Below are positions 10,197-17,859 of a stretch of DNA of 64,000 nt, one piece after another; within the stretch, counting starts at the first letter, position 1; each line of letters starts with the position of its first letter. A program made the translations under genes and the position numbers. The DNA comes from Leptolyngbya subtilissima AS-A7 (GTDB lineage Bacteria > Cyanobacteriota > Cyanobacteriia > Phormidesmidales > Phormidesmidaceae). Location: positions 124,001 through 188,000 of the forward strand of contig NZ_JAMPKY010000004.1 in assembly GCF_039962255.1 (NCBI RefSeq). The letters run 5' to 3'. The notes beneath the pieces are model-generated. The model saw nothing but the letters and a program-made list of their open reading frames with translations, had not been told where the DNA came from and did no database searches.

Positions 10197-10397
10197 TGTA
10201 CTTTCGTTCAAGTTCGGATTCTAACTTAAGTTAGAGCCAGCCTTCTACTCTGCGATGGCATGGTTAATCTATCAATTTGCACTGCAAAAAACTTAACTTG
10301 CTGTAGGCGACAGCTTGAAGACGACCCCCTATATTGAATTTATGCAAACAGTCATGCAATTGGATCGAGCAAGTAAATTGCACGGTTCTATGCTTGA
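10197..10397 (-). repeat. Right arm of the inverted repeat flanking the two-component locus
   Basis: This is the mirror copy of 1517-1718. On the plus strand it reads VGDSLKTTPYIEFMQTVMQ and continues with DRASKLHGSM, so the coding-like frame is shared by both arms with mostly conservative changes. It contains the near-perfect palindrome TTCTAACTTAAGTTAGAG. It ends 14 bases before the DsbA-like gene and so also forms that gene's leader. Confidence 0.85.
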
Positions 10398-10411
10398 TAC
10401 AAATGTAAAAA

Positions 10412-10969
10412 ATGAGCGACGATCGTAGCCACAGTTCTTTACTTGTACCACCTTCAACTCAAGATTGGATTCAAGGTATTTTGGGTGCCAAGGTCGTGCT
10501 GGTGATGTACGGAGACTATCAATGTCCTAGAAGTGCGGACGTTTACAAGCTGATTAAAGGGATCAAACGAGAGTTTAGTTCTTCTTTGGGAGAGGATTAT
10601 TTATGCTTCATCCTCCGTCATTTTCCGCAAACACAGATTCATCCCCATGCTCAACGGGCGGCCCAAGCAGCCGTTGCCGCCGCCGCCCAAGGAAAGTTTT
10701 GGTTAATGAGCGATAGTTTATTTGACCATCAACAAAGGTTGGAGAATGGTTATCTTATCGAGTACGCCAATGATTTGGGGCTTGACATGCCTCAATTTCT
10801 CAAAGAGTTGTCTAAACAAGAGCATGTCGATCGCATCAATGAAGACATCAAAGGCGGAATACAGAGCGGAGTAACGACTGCCCCAGCCCTGTTTATCAAT
10901 GGAAGTCGGTATCTCGGGCACTGGAACACGACGGAGTTGATGGCAGCCGTGATTGCTGCAAGTCATTAA
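10412..10969 (+). CDS. DsbA-family thioredoxin-fold protein (single-cysteine CPRS motif)
   Basis: The 185 residues match the DsbA/thioredoxin_4 type often found alone or fused behind NhaA antiporters. They show VMYGDYQCP near residue 38, ILRHFPQTQIHPHAQRAAQAA, AAAQGKFWLM, and the cis-Pro loop VTTAPALFINGSRYLG. The usual CPYC active site is CPRS here (Cys38, Ser41), so the second redox cysteine is absent. It may act as a monothiol reductase or isomerase, or be redox-inactive. No signal peptide or membrane segment is seen, which points to a cytoplasmic location. The start is ATGAGCGAC just beyond the repeat arm. Confidence 0.87.
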   Translation: MSDDRSHSSLLVPPSTQDWIQGILGAKVVLVMYGDYQCPRSADVYKLIKGIKREFSSSLGEDYLCFILRHFPQTQIHPHAQRAAQAAVAAAAQGKFWLMSDSLFDHQQRLENGYLIEYANDLGLDMPQFLKELSKQEHVDRINEDIKGGIQSGVTTAPALFINGSRYLGHWNTTELMAAVIAASH

Positions 10970-11087
10970 GCTCACCAATCTTTGTTCTCAATTCATATCT
11001 GACTTGTTGGTTAGTGCTAGTCAGCGATCGAATGCGCGATCGCTAGTTTTTGCCTGATTTGTTGAATAATTTGCCATTTTTTGAACC

Positions 11088-11444
11088 ATGCTGACAACTA
11101 CAACGCCAACCGTTGAAGCCAATTACAAAGGCTTAACACATACCCGATTGCAGCAAGTACTTGACTATATTCAGACTCACCTCGATCGAGAATTATCACT
11201 GGCTGAACTTGCAGAAGTGATCAACGTTAGTTCGACCTATTTTGCGAGTTTGTTTAAGCAAACAACGGGAATTTCGCCCCATCAGTACGTGATTAAACAG
11301 CGCGTGGAACGAGCAAAAGTAATGTTGAAGAAGACGGATTTTGCGATCTCCGACATTGCTCTACAAGTCGGCTTCTCCAGCCAAAGTCATCTGACACAAC
11401 AATTTAAGCGCATTACGGGAATGACCCCAAAACAGATTCGCTAG
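11088..11444 (+). CDS. Short AraC-family transcriptional regulator (DNA-binding domain only)
   Basis: At 118 residues it consists almost entirely of the double helix-turn-helix AraC/XylS domain: LSLAELAEVINVSSTYFASLFKQTTGISPHQY, then FAISDIALQVGFSSQSHLTQQFKRITGMTPKQIR. It lacks a ligand-binding domain and so resembles MarA/SoxS-type regulators, or a trimmed cyanobacterial AraC. This is the only intact copy; a frameshifted copy at 16.4 kb and two 3' remnants at 19.0 and 22.9 kb share its sequence. It is a plausible regulator of the nearby redox genes that share an upstream box, but this is inference. Confidence 0.92.
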   Translation: MLTTTTPTVEANYKGLTHTRLQQVLDYIQTHLDRELSLAELAEVINVSSTYFASLFKQTTGISPHQYVIKQRVERAKVMLKKTDFAISDIALQVGFSSQSHLTQQFKRITGMTPKQIR

Positions 11445-11523
11445 CGTCCAAGCACTACATACACACGAGCCAAAGAGACAAAGACGAAGTTTAAAGCAAT
11501 TACAAGGACATCAGGGAATCGGA

Positions 11524-12462
11524 ATGGAAGTGAAAGATGTGACTTACGTGGAGGCCGCTCGGTGGGGTAAGCATCGGGGGTGGCAGTATGTTCTGGGATT
11601 AGTAGTCATCCTCTTTGCGGGGCTGGTGGTCGGCGGCATCGCCACCCCGCGCATCGCGTTCTTGCTCGGCGGTCAGGAGGGGCTTGCGGCGTTCAGTCGG
11701 CTGGATTACGCCGCGTTCGGTCCCTTAGGGGGCTTCGTTGCGGTCATGGCGAGTTTTCCGTTCTTCCTTGCGGGAATCCTGATCGCCGTCACCCTCATTC
11801 ACCAGCGTCATCCCCGGACGCTGGTCACAGCGAGAGAGAAGATCAGTTGGCGGCGTGTCGGTCACGGGTTTGTGGCGTGGTTCGTGCCATTCTGACTGAT
11901 CGCTGGGCTGGGACAGTACTTCTTCTATCCCGATACCTTTTCCTTTAACTCCGACCTGACGACGTTCGCGCTCTTCGTGCCACTGGCACTGGTCTTGACC
12001 GCGATCCAGACCACCACAGAGGAGCTTTTCTTTCGCGGCTACATTGTGCAGGGCGCGAGCCTTGTTTGGACGAACCGCGTCTTTCTGGCGCTGGTGCCAG
12101 CCGTGATCTTTACCCTGCCGCATCTCCTCAACCCAGAGGCGATCACGGGCGGCTGGCTCACGGTCTTCTTCAACTACTTCCTCGTTCCGGGTCTGGTGTG
12201 GACCGTGGTCTCGTTGATTGACGGAACCACCGAACTCGCCATTGGCGTACACTTCGCGAACAACATCGGCGGCAGTCTCTTGATGGGCGTAGCCGGAAAC
12301 GCCGTGAACGCATCGGTTCTGTTCACAGTCAGCAAGTTCCACGCGACCTACACGGCACTATCGATACTGGTTGTAGTACCCGTGTTTCTGGCGATCGCCT
12401 ATGGAGTGTTCAAGCGTAAGACCCTAACCCGTTTTCCAAAGCCACGGGAAGATCGTGGGTGA
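11524..12462 (+). pseudogene. CPBP-family intramembrane protease with in-frame TGA
   Basis: The frame from ATG 11524 to TGA 12460-12462 is open except for a TGA at 11893-11895 (FVAWFVPF-stop-LIAGLGQYFF). Together the halves give a ~312-codon CPBP (Abi/CAAX-like) membrane protease with the EExxxR motif in TTEELFFRGYI and the later H-rich motifs VIFTLPHLL and HFANN. TGA is a normal stop elsewhere in the window, so the gene is probably inactive, perhaps by a TGG-to-TGA change. Base composition is clearly GC-richer than its neighbours, suggesting transfer. A separate 3' product could start at 11977 but would lack the first membrane segments. Confidence 0.75.
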
Positions 12463-12778
12463 TCTTGTCAGTTCGCAAACCTATCAGCAAATGACCCAAG
12501 AGGGTGATCATCGTGTCTAAAGTTTCTTCTAACCACCCGAAGGACTCAGGAAGCACCGCCATATGTTCATCTCGACCCAACAAAGTTCTGCGTCCGAGCT
12601 TGCCCGAAGGCATTGTTGGTCTTATCGTCTTTACCGTCTTAGAAGAGGCAAATGCGGCGATCGCATAGGCACATGGACAGAAGCCGCTTAAGCTCCTCAC
12701 CTTTCAGCATCAAATTTGCGATTAGCGCCGAGACGCAACTCCGAAGGAACCGCAGCATACTTCAATCAGAAATTCATC
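12463..12778. other. Intergenic stretch, no recognised gene
   Basis: It contains a 96-codon minus-strand open frame with no recognisable motif, which overlaps the protease 3' end and is not called. The final part forms the leader of the GPP34-family gene. No clear terminator or repeat was seen. Confidence 0.4.
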
Positions 12779-13429
12779 ATGCAATATCTTTCACAGGACT
12801 TAATCCTGCTTGCACTCAATCCCCAAACTGGGAAAACTCGCTTCTCTTGGTACTCGGCACTCGACTACGGCTTGGTCGGTTCTTTATTACTAGACTTAGT
12901 ACTGCAAGGCAAACTTGAGATCAACAACGACAATCGTGTGATCGGTGCGATCTCAAGCAACACAAGCAATGAATTCTTAGATCAACGCCTCAGTGAGGTT
13001 CTAGCATCGTCTCGTCCTCGAACTGCAAGGTTCTGGGTGACTCGTTGGAGACGAAGATACAGAGGAATTCAAACAATTGTGTTGCAGAACTTAGTTGATT
13101 TAGGTGTTTTAGAACGACAAGAGCAACGCATTCTTGGACTGTTCCCAACGCAGCGATATTTTCTAACCGATGAATCCATTCAACGCGAGATTGTCCAGCA
13201 AGTTCGTGCAGCCGTGTCAGAAGGCATTGGACTGGATTCTCGGATGGCAGCATTGATTAGTTTGATGCAAGCCTCTCACCTGAGCGATGCGGTATTCGGA
13301 CCTGAAGAACGTCCTGAAGCGCGATCGCGAATTAAAGCGATCGCAAGAGAGGAACTGGTCGGGCAAGCAGTTTCAAAGGCAATTTTAACCATTCAAGCAA
13401 CCACTTTGGGTGCAATCAATGGCGGGTGA
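12779..13429 (+). CDS. GPP34 (Golgi phosphoprotein 3-like) family protein
   Basis: From the preferred ATG the protein is ~216 residues and opens MQYLSQDLILLALNPQTGK, matching the GPP34 signature (LxxDLxLLAL...G) with the strand FSWYSALDYGLVGSLLLDL. It is mostly helical with no signal peptide. Eukaryotic relatives bind phosphatidylinositol-4-phosphate; bacterial members are uncharacterised. An upstream ATG at 12716 adds 21 residues that do not look conserved. No operon partner is evident. Family confidence is good and function is unknown. Confidence 0.8.
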   Translation: MQYLSQDLILLALNPQTGKTRFSWYSALDYGLVGSLLLDLVLQGKLEINNDNRVIGAISSNTSNEFLDQRLSEVLASSRPRTARFWVTRWRRRYRGIQTIVLQNLVDLGVLERQEQRILGLFPTQRYFLTDESIQREIVQQVRAAVSEGIGLDSRMAALISLMQASHLSDAVFGPEERPEARSRIKAIAREELVGQAVSKAILTIQATTLGAINGG

Positions 13430-13459
13430 AATTTTTAAGGGTTGTATAGAACAATAGTT

Positions 13460-13502
13460 CGGACAATTTTTGATAGGAAAAGTTTTTTGCCAGAATTGTC
13501 CG
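13460..13502. terminator. Inverted repeat after the GPP34 gene
   Basis: CGGACAATT and AATTGTCCG form a 9-bp perfect stem with a ~25-base loop, 30 bases beyond the stop codon. There is no U-run, so it could equally be an operator. Confidence 0.3.
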
Positions 13503-13583
13503 GAGTGTTGTTGTCATTACATAGCAAGTAAATTCTAAACATTGATAGTTCAATCGAATGATACTGAAACGAACTTGCTCTTC

Positions 13584-13630
13584 ACCATAAGAATCTGGAA
13601 GAAATCAAGCATTGGAACTTAGTACGCTTC
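13584..13630 (+). promoter_or_regulatory. Recurrent redox-gene upstream box, copy 1
   Basis: ACCATAAGAATCTGGAAGAA is followed by a TTGGAACTT block, 50 bases before the truncated SDR start. Closely related copies occur at 13890, 16716, 19143, 23014 and 27172, mostly before oxidoreductase or NTF2 genes. It may be a shared promoter/activator site or a duplicated leader. Confidence 0.5.
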
Positions 13631-13667
13631 AGATCAATGCAACGAAATTAATGCTAGGAGAAGCACA

Positions 13668-13874
13668 ATGATACTTCAAGATAGAGTGGCGTTAGTCACT
13701 GGTGGCACATCGGGAATCGGTTGTGCAACGGCGACCCTTGCGGTATCTGCGGAGCAGCGCGCGCTCGGTGCTGCTGGAGCAAAAGTCGTGTTCTCCGGTA
13801 GACGCGACGCAGAAGGAGAAAAAACCGCCCAACTGATTCGCGAAACAGGCGCTGAATGGTTATACGTACATTGA
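13668..13874 (+). pseudogene. Truncated short-chain dehydrogenase (N-terminal part only)
   Basis: It opens MILQDRVALVTGGTSGIG, the Rossmann TGxxxGIG loop of SDRs, but carries an extra ~10-residue insertion (CATATLAVSAEQRALGAAG) and stops after 68 residues, before the NNAG and YxxxK motifs. It is therefore not an enzyme. Intact relatives are at 15.5 and 23.3 kb. It has a normal AGGAG-type leader and an upstream box, so it may still be expressed. Confidence 0.75.
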
Positions 13875-13889
13875 AACAAGTTCACTAAC

Positions 13890-13935
13890 ACCACAAGAAT
13901 CTAAAGCAGTCAAGTATTGGAACTCAAGACACTTT
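13890..13935 (+). promoter_or_regulatory. Recurrent redox-gene upstream box, copy 2
   Basis: ACCACAAGAATCTAAAGCAG plus AGTATTGGAACTCAAGACAC lies about 30 bases before the NTF2-family gene. It is more diverged than the other copies. Confidence 0.4.
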
Positions 13936-13963
13936 AGATAGATAGAACCAGGAGTATTTAATC

Positions 13964-14545
13964 ATGGTCAAAGAGCAAACTGTAGACGGGCAAGCAAATT
14001 TACAAGCAACTACCAATTTGACACCAGCCCAAGAGTTTTTGCAAGTACTTTGGGAAGAGCATTTACAGTACGAGTTTGGCACTCACAGTACTGAAGATGC
14101 CCTCGCTACAATGGTTGAAGATGCTTACGTTAACCACATCCCGGTAATGATTGGGGGAGTCGGGAAACCAGCACTGCGCGAGTTTTATTCCAAATACCTC
14201 ATTCCACAGATGCCGCCGGACATGGAGCTGACCCTGATCTCGCGCACAATCGGGACCGATCAACTCGTGGATGAAATGGTGGCTAAGTTCACTCATACTG
14301 TTTGGATGGAATGGATATTACCCGGCGTTGCTCCAACTGGGAAACGGGTTGAAGTGCCAGTAGTTGCGATTATTCGGTTTCGTGACGGCAAAATAGCCTA
14401 CCAACACATTTACTGGGATCAGGCAAGTGTATTGGTTCAAGTCGGCTTGCTCGATCCGGGTACACTTCCCGTCGTGGGCGTTGACAGTGCGCGTAAGGTG
14501 ATCGACCCCAACTTACCTTCAAACACATTAATCGAGCGCGACTAA
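13964..14545 (+). CDS. NTF2/SnoaL-like family protein, paralogue 1
   Basis: This is a 193-residue cone-fold (SnoaL/NTF2) protein: EEHLQYEFGTHSTEDALATMVEDAYVNHIPVMIGG, GKPALREFYSKYLIPQMPPD, a basic/acidic central sheet, and FRDGKIAYQHIYWDQASVLVQVGLLD. Such domains are associated with hydrolase or oxidoreductase partners and can be isomerases or hydratases; no specific reaction is assigned. A close paralogue lies at 27.2 kb and differs mainly at the ends. An AGGAG leader precedes ATG. It probably belongs to the redox/detoxification group, since the two genes share the upstream box. Confidence 0.85.
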   Translation: MVKEQTVDGQANLQATTNLTPAQEFLQVLWEEHLQYEFGTHSTEDALATMVEDAYVNHIPVMIGGVGKPALREFYSKYLIPQMPPDMELTLISRTIGTDQLVDEMVAKFTHTVWMEWILPGVAPTGKRVEVPVVAIIRFRDGKIAYQHIYWDQASVLVQVGLLDPGTLPVVGVDSARKVIDPNLPSNTLIERD

Positions 14546-14704
14546 GTGTAGAAGCCAGCAAATATCAATGCCTAAACCCGCCATTTTGCAACCAGGATCG
14601 CAACTCGCCTGACCCAGCCACGTTCTATACCCGTGGTGAAAAAGGCTGTCTGGATTATCCAGCCCTAGCAAAAGTTTAGAAACTTAGAAAACGAAGTAAC
14701 TCAC

Positions 14705-15373
14705 ATGAAAGTTTTGATTGTTCTTGCACACCCAGAGTCGAAAAGCTTTAACGGAGCAATGTTTCAGACAGCAATTGATACGTTCAAAGACTCTGGGCAT
14801 GATGTTCAATATTCAGATCTTCATACCATGAAATTTGACCCTGCATCCGATCGCCGCAACTTTACGTCTGTCAAAGATCCTGACTACTTTAAGCAGCAAC
14901 TTGAAGAGATGTATGCAATTGAAGTTGGAGGATTCATTCCAGAAATTGAAGCTGAGATCCAAAAACTGGAATGGTGCGATCTGATGATTTGGCAATTCCC
15001 TTTGTGGTGGTTCAGTGTCCCTGCAATTTTGAAGGGGTGGGTCGATCGCGTCTTTGTTATGGGTCGTGTTTACGGTAATGGACATATTTATGAAACGGGC
15101 AGATTTCGAGGTAAGCAAGCGATGCTCTCGTTGACCACAGGTAGCACAGAAGAGGACTATCTTGCAGGCGGTTTTAACGGTGATATCCATGCTATTCTGC
15201 GCCCAATTCAGCGAGGGATGCTGCAATTCGTTGGTTTTGACGTTCTTGCTCCGCAGATTGTTTATGCCCCCGTTCGCCAAACAGATGCAGTTCGTCAACG
15301 TATCTTGAATGATTTTTCGCAACGATTGCGAACCATTGAACGTGAGTTGCCGATCGCCGTAGGTCAATATTGA
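14705..15373 (+). CDS. NQO1/MdaB-like flavodoxin-fold NAD(P)H quinone reductase
   Basis: The 222 residues form a flavodoxin-like FMN/FAD quinone reductase. Motifs are VLIVLAHPESKSFNGAM (phosphate loop), WCDLMIWQFPLWWFSVPAILKGWVDRVF, and SLTTGSTEEDY. The family reduces quinones by two electrons with NAD(P)H and so avoids semiquinone radicals. The length is typical. A GCAAAAG-rich leader and an SD-like AACGAAG precede the ATG. A short inverted repeat (CCAGGAT...ATCCTGG, 15415-15435) lies beyond the stop and may be a weak terminator. Confidence 0.92.
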   Translation: MKVLIVLAHPESKSFNGAMFQTAIDTFKDSGHDVQYSDLHTMKFDPASDRRNFTSVKDPDYFKQQLEEMYAIEVGGFIPEIEAEIQKLEWCDLMIWQFPLWWFSVPAILKGWVDRVFVMGRVYGNGHIYETGRFRGKQAMLSLTTGSTEEDYLAGGFNGDIHAILRPIQRGMLQFVGFDVLAPQIVYAPVRQTDAVRQRILNDFSQRLRTIERELPIAVGQY

Positions 15374-15533
15374 TCGGCATGGAACTGGCGAGACCGGATT
15401 TATGGGGCACGCAGCCAGGATCGTACTCATCCTGGTTGTAGAGGCGCTTCTTATTGCTGGCTCCTACACGTATTGCTGCCCATTGGGTTTTTGACGCAAG
15501 TAAGATAACCATTCACAACAAGAGGTAACTGTC

Positions 15534-16280
15534 ATGATGCTGAAAGGCAAGGTTGCTTTAGTGACGGGAGGGACATCGGGAATTGGCAGAGCAACGGCGA
15601 TCGCTTACGCCCAACAACAAGCAAAGGTGGTGGTGGTGGGTCGTCGAATGGATGAAGGTGAAGAAACGGTTCGATTGATCAAGGAGGCTGGCGGAGAGGC
15701 GATTTTTGTGCAAGCAGATGTTACGAAAGAAGCCGATGTTAAAGTAATGGTTGATAAAGCGGTTGGCGTTTTTGGTCGGTTAGATATTGCCTTTAATAAT
15801 GCAGGAATGGGCAACGAAAATCCCTCATTGATTGAGCAAACAGAAGCGGAATATGACCGCACTATGAACGTCAATGTCAAAGGCGTTTGGTTGTCGATGA
15901 AATATGAAATTGCTCAGATGTTGAAACAGGGAAGGGGTGCGATCGTCAATATGGCATCTGTGGTTGGAGTCGTTGCACTGCCTAACATACTCCTCTATAC
16001 CGCGAGCAAACATGCGGTAGTAGGCTTAACCAAAGCTGCTGCGCTCCAATATGCCAAAGCGGGTATTCGTATTAATGTCGTTGCACCAGGGGCAATCCAA
16101 ACAGATATGTTTGAAGCAGTCACAGATGAAGCTAAAGCTTATTTGGCAGGGCTTCACCCGATCGGACGAGTTGGAACACCGCTTGAAGTTGCTAATGCAG
16201 TCCTGTTTTTATCATCTGACTTAGCATCGTTCATAATAGGTGAAACGTTAATGATTGATGGTGGCTATGCAGCGCAGTAG
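15534..16280 (+). CDS. SDR-family NAD(P)-dependent oxidoreductase, paralogue 1
   Basis: This 248-residue classical SDR has TGGTSGIGRA (cofactor loop, ~13-21), a DV pair in QADVTKEAD, NNAG near residue 90, catalytic Ser in NMASVVG, and YTASKHA (Tyr-x3-Lys). The C-terminal IDGGYAAQ is typical of glucose-1-dehydrogenase-like SDRs. The basic GRR after the second strand suggests NADP preference. The substrate is unknown. AGAGGTAACTGTC before ATG provides a ribosome site; a second ATG follows one codon later. The paralogue at 23.3 kb is nearly identical over long stretches. Confidence 0.93.
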   Translation: MMLKGKVALVTGGTSGIGRATAIAYAQQQAKVVVVGRRMDEGEETVRLIKEAGGEAIFVQADVTKEADVKVMVDKAVGVFGRLDIAFNNAGMGNENPSLIEQTEAEYDRTMNVNVKGVWLSMKYEIAQMLKQGRGAIVNMASVVGVVALPNILLYTASKHAVVGLTKAAALQYAKAGIRINVVAPGAIQTDMFEAVTDEAKAYLAGLHPIGRVGTPLEVANAVLFLSSDLASFIIGETLMIDGGYAAQ

Positions 16281-16369
16281 TCGAACGACAGTGCAAAATA
16301 CTGTAGTGATCTAATGCACGATAGCTAGCTTTTGCCTGTTTTGTTGAGCAAATTGCCAATCTTTGAACC

Positions 16370-16722
16370 ATGCTAACAATTACAACGCCAACCCTTAAAG
16401 CTAAGCACAAAGGCTTAACGCACACCCGATTGCAGCAAGTACTCAGCTATACTCGTACTCACCTTGATCGAGATTTGTCACTGGCTGGTCTTGCAAAAGT
16501 GATCAATATTAGCCCGACTTACTTTGCGAGTTTTTTAAGCAAAAAATGGGAATTTCTCCCCGTCAGTCCGTGATTAAACAGCGCGTGGAACAGGCAAAAT
16601 TGATGCTGTCGAAAACAGATCTGGCAATCGCAGACATTGCCCTACAAGTAGGCTTTTCCAGTCACACAGCACATCAAGCGATTCACGGGAAAGACCCTCA
16701 AGCAGATTCGCTAGCACCATAA
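16370..16722 (+). pseudogene. Frameshifted copy of the AraC-family regulator
   Basis: The sequence follows the intact 11.1 kb gene from about 50 bases upstream of its ATG to its end. A one-base loss in a T run (AGTTTTTTAAG versus AGTTTGTTTAAG) shifts the frame after the first helix-turn-helix. A second deletion removes part of the last helix (SQSHLTQQFKR region). Only the first ~60 residues could be made in frame. It lies just before the pirin gene box. Confidence 0.85.
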
Positions 16723-16790
16723 GAATCTGAAAGAAATTGAGTCTTGGAACTCATTACATTGAAGTTAAGTTAGGCAAGAGTCTGAAGCAG
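16716..16790 (+). promoter_or_regulatory. Recurrent redox-gene upstream box, copy 3
   Basis: ACCATAAGAATCTGAAAGAA, then AGTCTTGGAACTCATTACAT and a GAAGTTAAGTTAGGCAAG tail, about 50-120 bases before the pirin start. With copy 5 it is the longest form of the element. Confidence 0.5.
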
Positions 16791-16834
16791 CAACAGAATT
16801 AAAATTGTATCTTCGTCCACAACGTCAACTAAAA

Positions 16835-17749
16835 ATGGATCGTACAAAAATGAGTATTCAGCAATTAATTACGCCTGAAAAGCACAATTTAGGTGGATTT
16901 AGCGTGCAACGCACCTTACCGAGTGAAACCCTAAAAATGGTTGGCCCTTTCATCTTCTTTGATCACTTAGGCCCAGCTATTTTCCCGGTTGGGGAAGGCG
17001 TTGATGTTAGACCCCATCCACACATCAATTTGGCAACGGTTACCTATTTGTTTGAAGGAAGCCTTCTGCATAGAGATAGTCTAGGTACAGTACAAGAGAT
17101 TTTTCCGGGCGAGGTGAACTGGATGACAGCAGGTAAAGGTGTTGTTCATTCTGAGCGATCGCCTGAGAGCTTTAGAGAGAAAGAATCTACTCTTCACGGC
17201 ATTCAGACCTGGATTGCCCTCCCCGAAAGCGCTGAAGAAGTTGAACCCAGCTTTTTACATTATCCGGCGACTGATTTACCGAGGTGGATTCAAACAGGCA
17301 CCAGCGCAACCTTGATCGCTGGTAGCTATCAGTCTCACCAATCACCCGTTAAAACTTACTCTGCTACTCTTTACCTAGCGCTTGTTTTCACGGAGGGTAG
17401 TCAATTTCAGCTAGCGCCAACAGAAGGTTTAGAAAGGGCAGTTTATAGCGTCACATCTGGCCTGTTTGTAAATGGAAAGCCTTTAGAGCCCTATCGCCTA
17501 GCCGTTTTAGCGCCGGATGAATCAGTAGATATCCGTGCAGGGGCTGAGGCAAAAGCAATGATTATTGGCGGGGCACCAGTGGGCGATCGCACAAAGTACT
17601 GGAACTTTGTGTCGAGCCGCTCAGCGCGTATCGAGCAGGCAAAACGAGATTGGCAAGACCGCCGCTTCCCGCCGGTTCCCGGTGAAACTGAATTCATTCC
17701 GCTCCCTGATAATTCAGATCGCGATAGTAGCGCGCCCCCTCTGAGTTGA
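16835..17749 (+). CDS. Pirin-family bicupin protein
   Basis: A pirin of ~304 residues with the metal-site motifs HPHINLATVTYLFEG, LHRDSLG, GKGVVHSER and LHGIQTWIAL in the first cupin, and a second cupin of GRAY-type strands ending VGDRTKYWNF. Bacterial pirins include Fe-dependent quercetinases and redox sensors. His positions of the first cupin are all present, so metal binding is likely. Starts at TTG 16805, ATG 16835 and ATG 16850 are possible; MSIQQLI (16850) matches the usual pirin opening. A second, broken pirin lies at 22.0 kb. Confidence 0.9.
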   Translation: MDRTKMSIQQLITPEKHNLGGFSVQRTLPSETLKMVGPFIFFDHLGPAIFPVGEGVDVRPHPHINLATVTYLFEGSLLHRDSLGTVQEIFPGEVNWMTAGKGVVHSERSPESFREKESTLHGIQTWIALPESAEEVEPSFLHYPATDLPRWIQTGTSATLIAGSYQSHQSPVKTYSATLYLALVFTEGSQFQLAPTEGLERAVYSVTSGLFVNGKPLEPYRLAVLAPDESVDIRAGAEAKAMIIGGAPVGDRTKYWNFVSSRSARIEQAKRDWQDRRFPPVPGETEFIPLPDNSDRDSSAPPLS

Positions 17750-17859
17750 CGATGGTAGGCGTTTTGCTGAGCGAGAGAACAGCCGCTTAACTTGTACAGC
17801 AAGGCTTTCTACTATTTCGGATTACGTCTATTTCGTTCGCAAAACGCGTGGGAAGTGAT

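Noticed and set aside
11893-11895. TGA in the CPBP gene as selenocysteine or reassigned codon
   Set aside because: TGA ends several other genes in the window, no SECIS-like hairpin was recognised, and selenocysteine has no role in this family.
12410-12700. 96-codon minus-strand ORF
   Set aside because: Overlaps the end of the protease gene and shows no family motif or ribosome site that I can recognise.
16769-16775. GTTAGGC as an attC end (also at 23066-23072)
   Set aside because: Part of the recurrent upstream box; no matching GCCTAAC-type partner or paired arms nearby.
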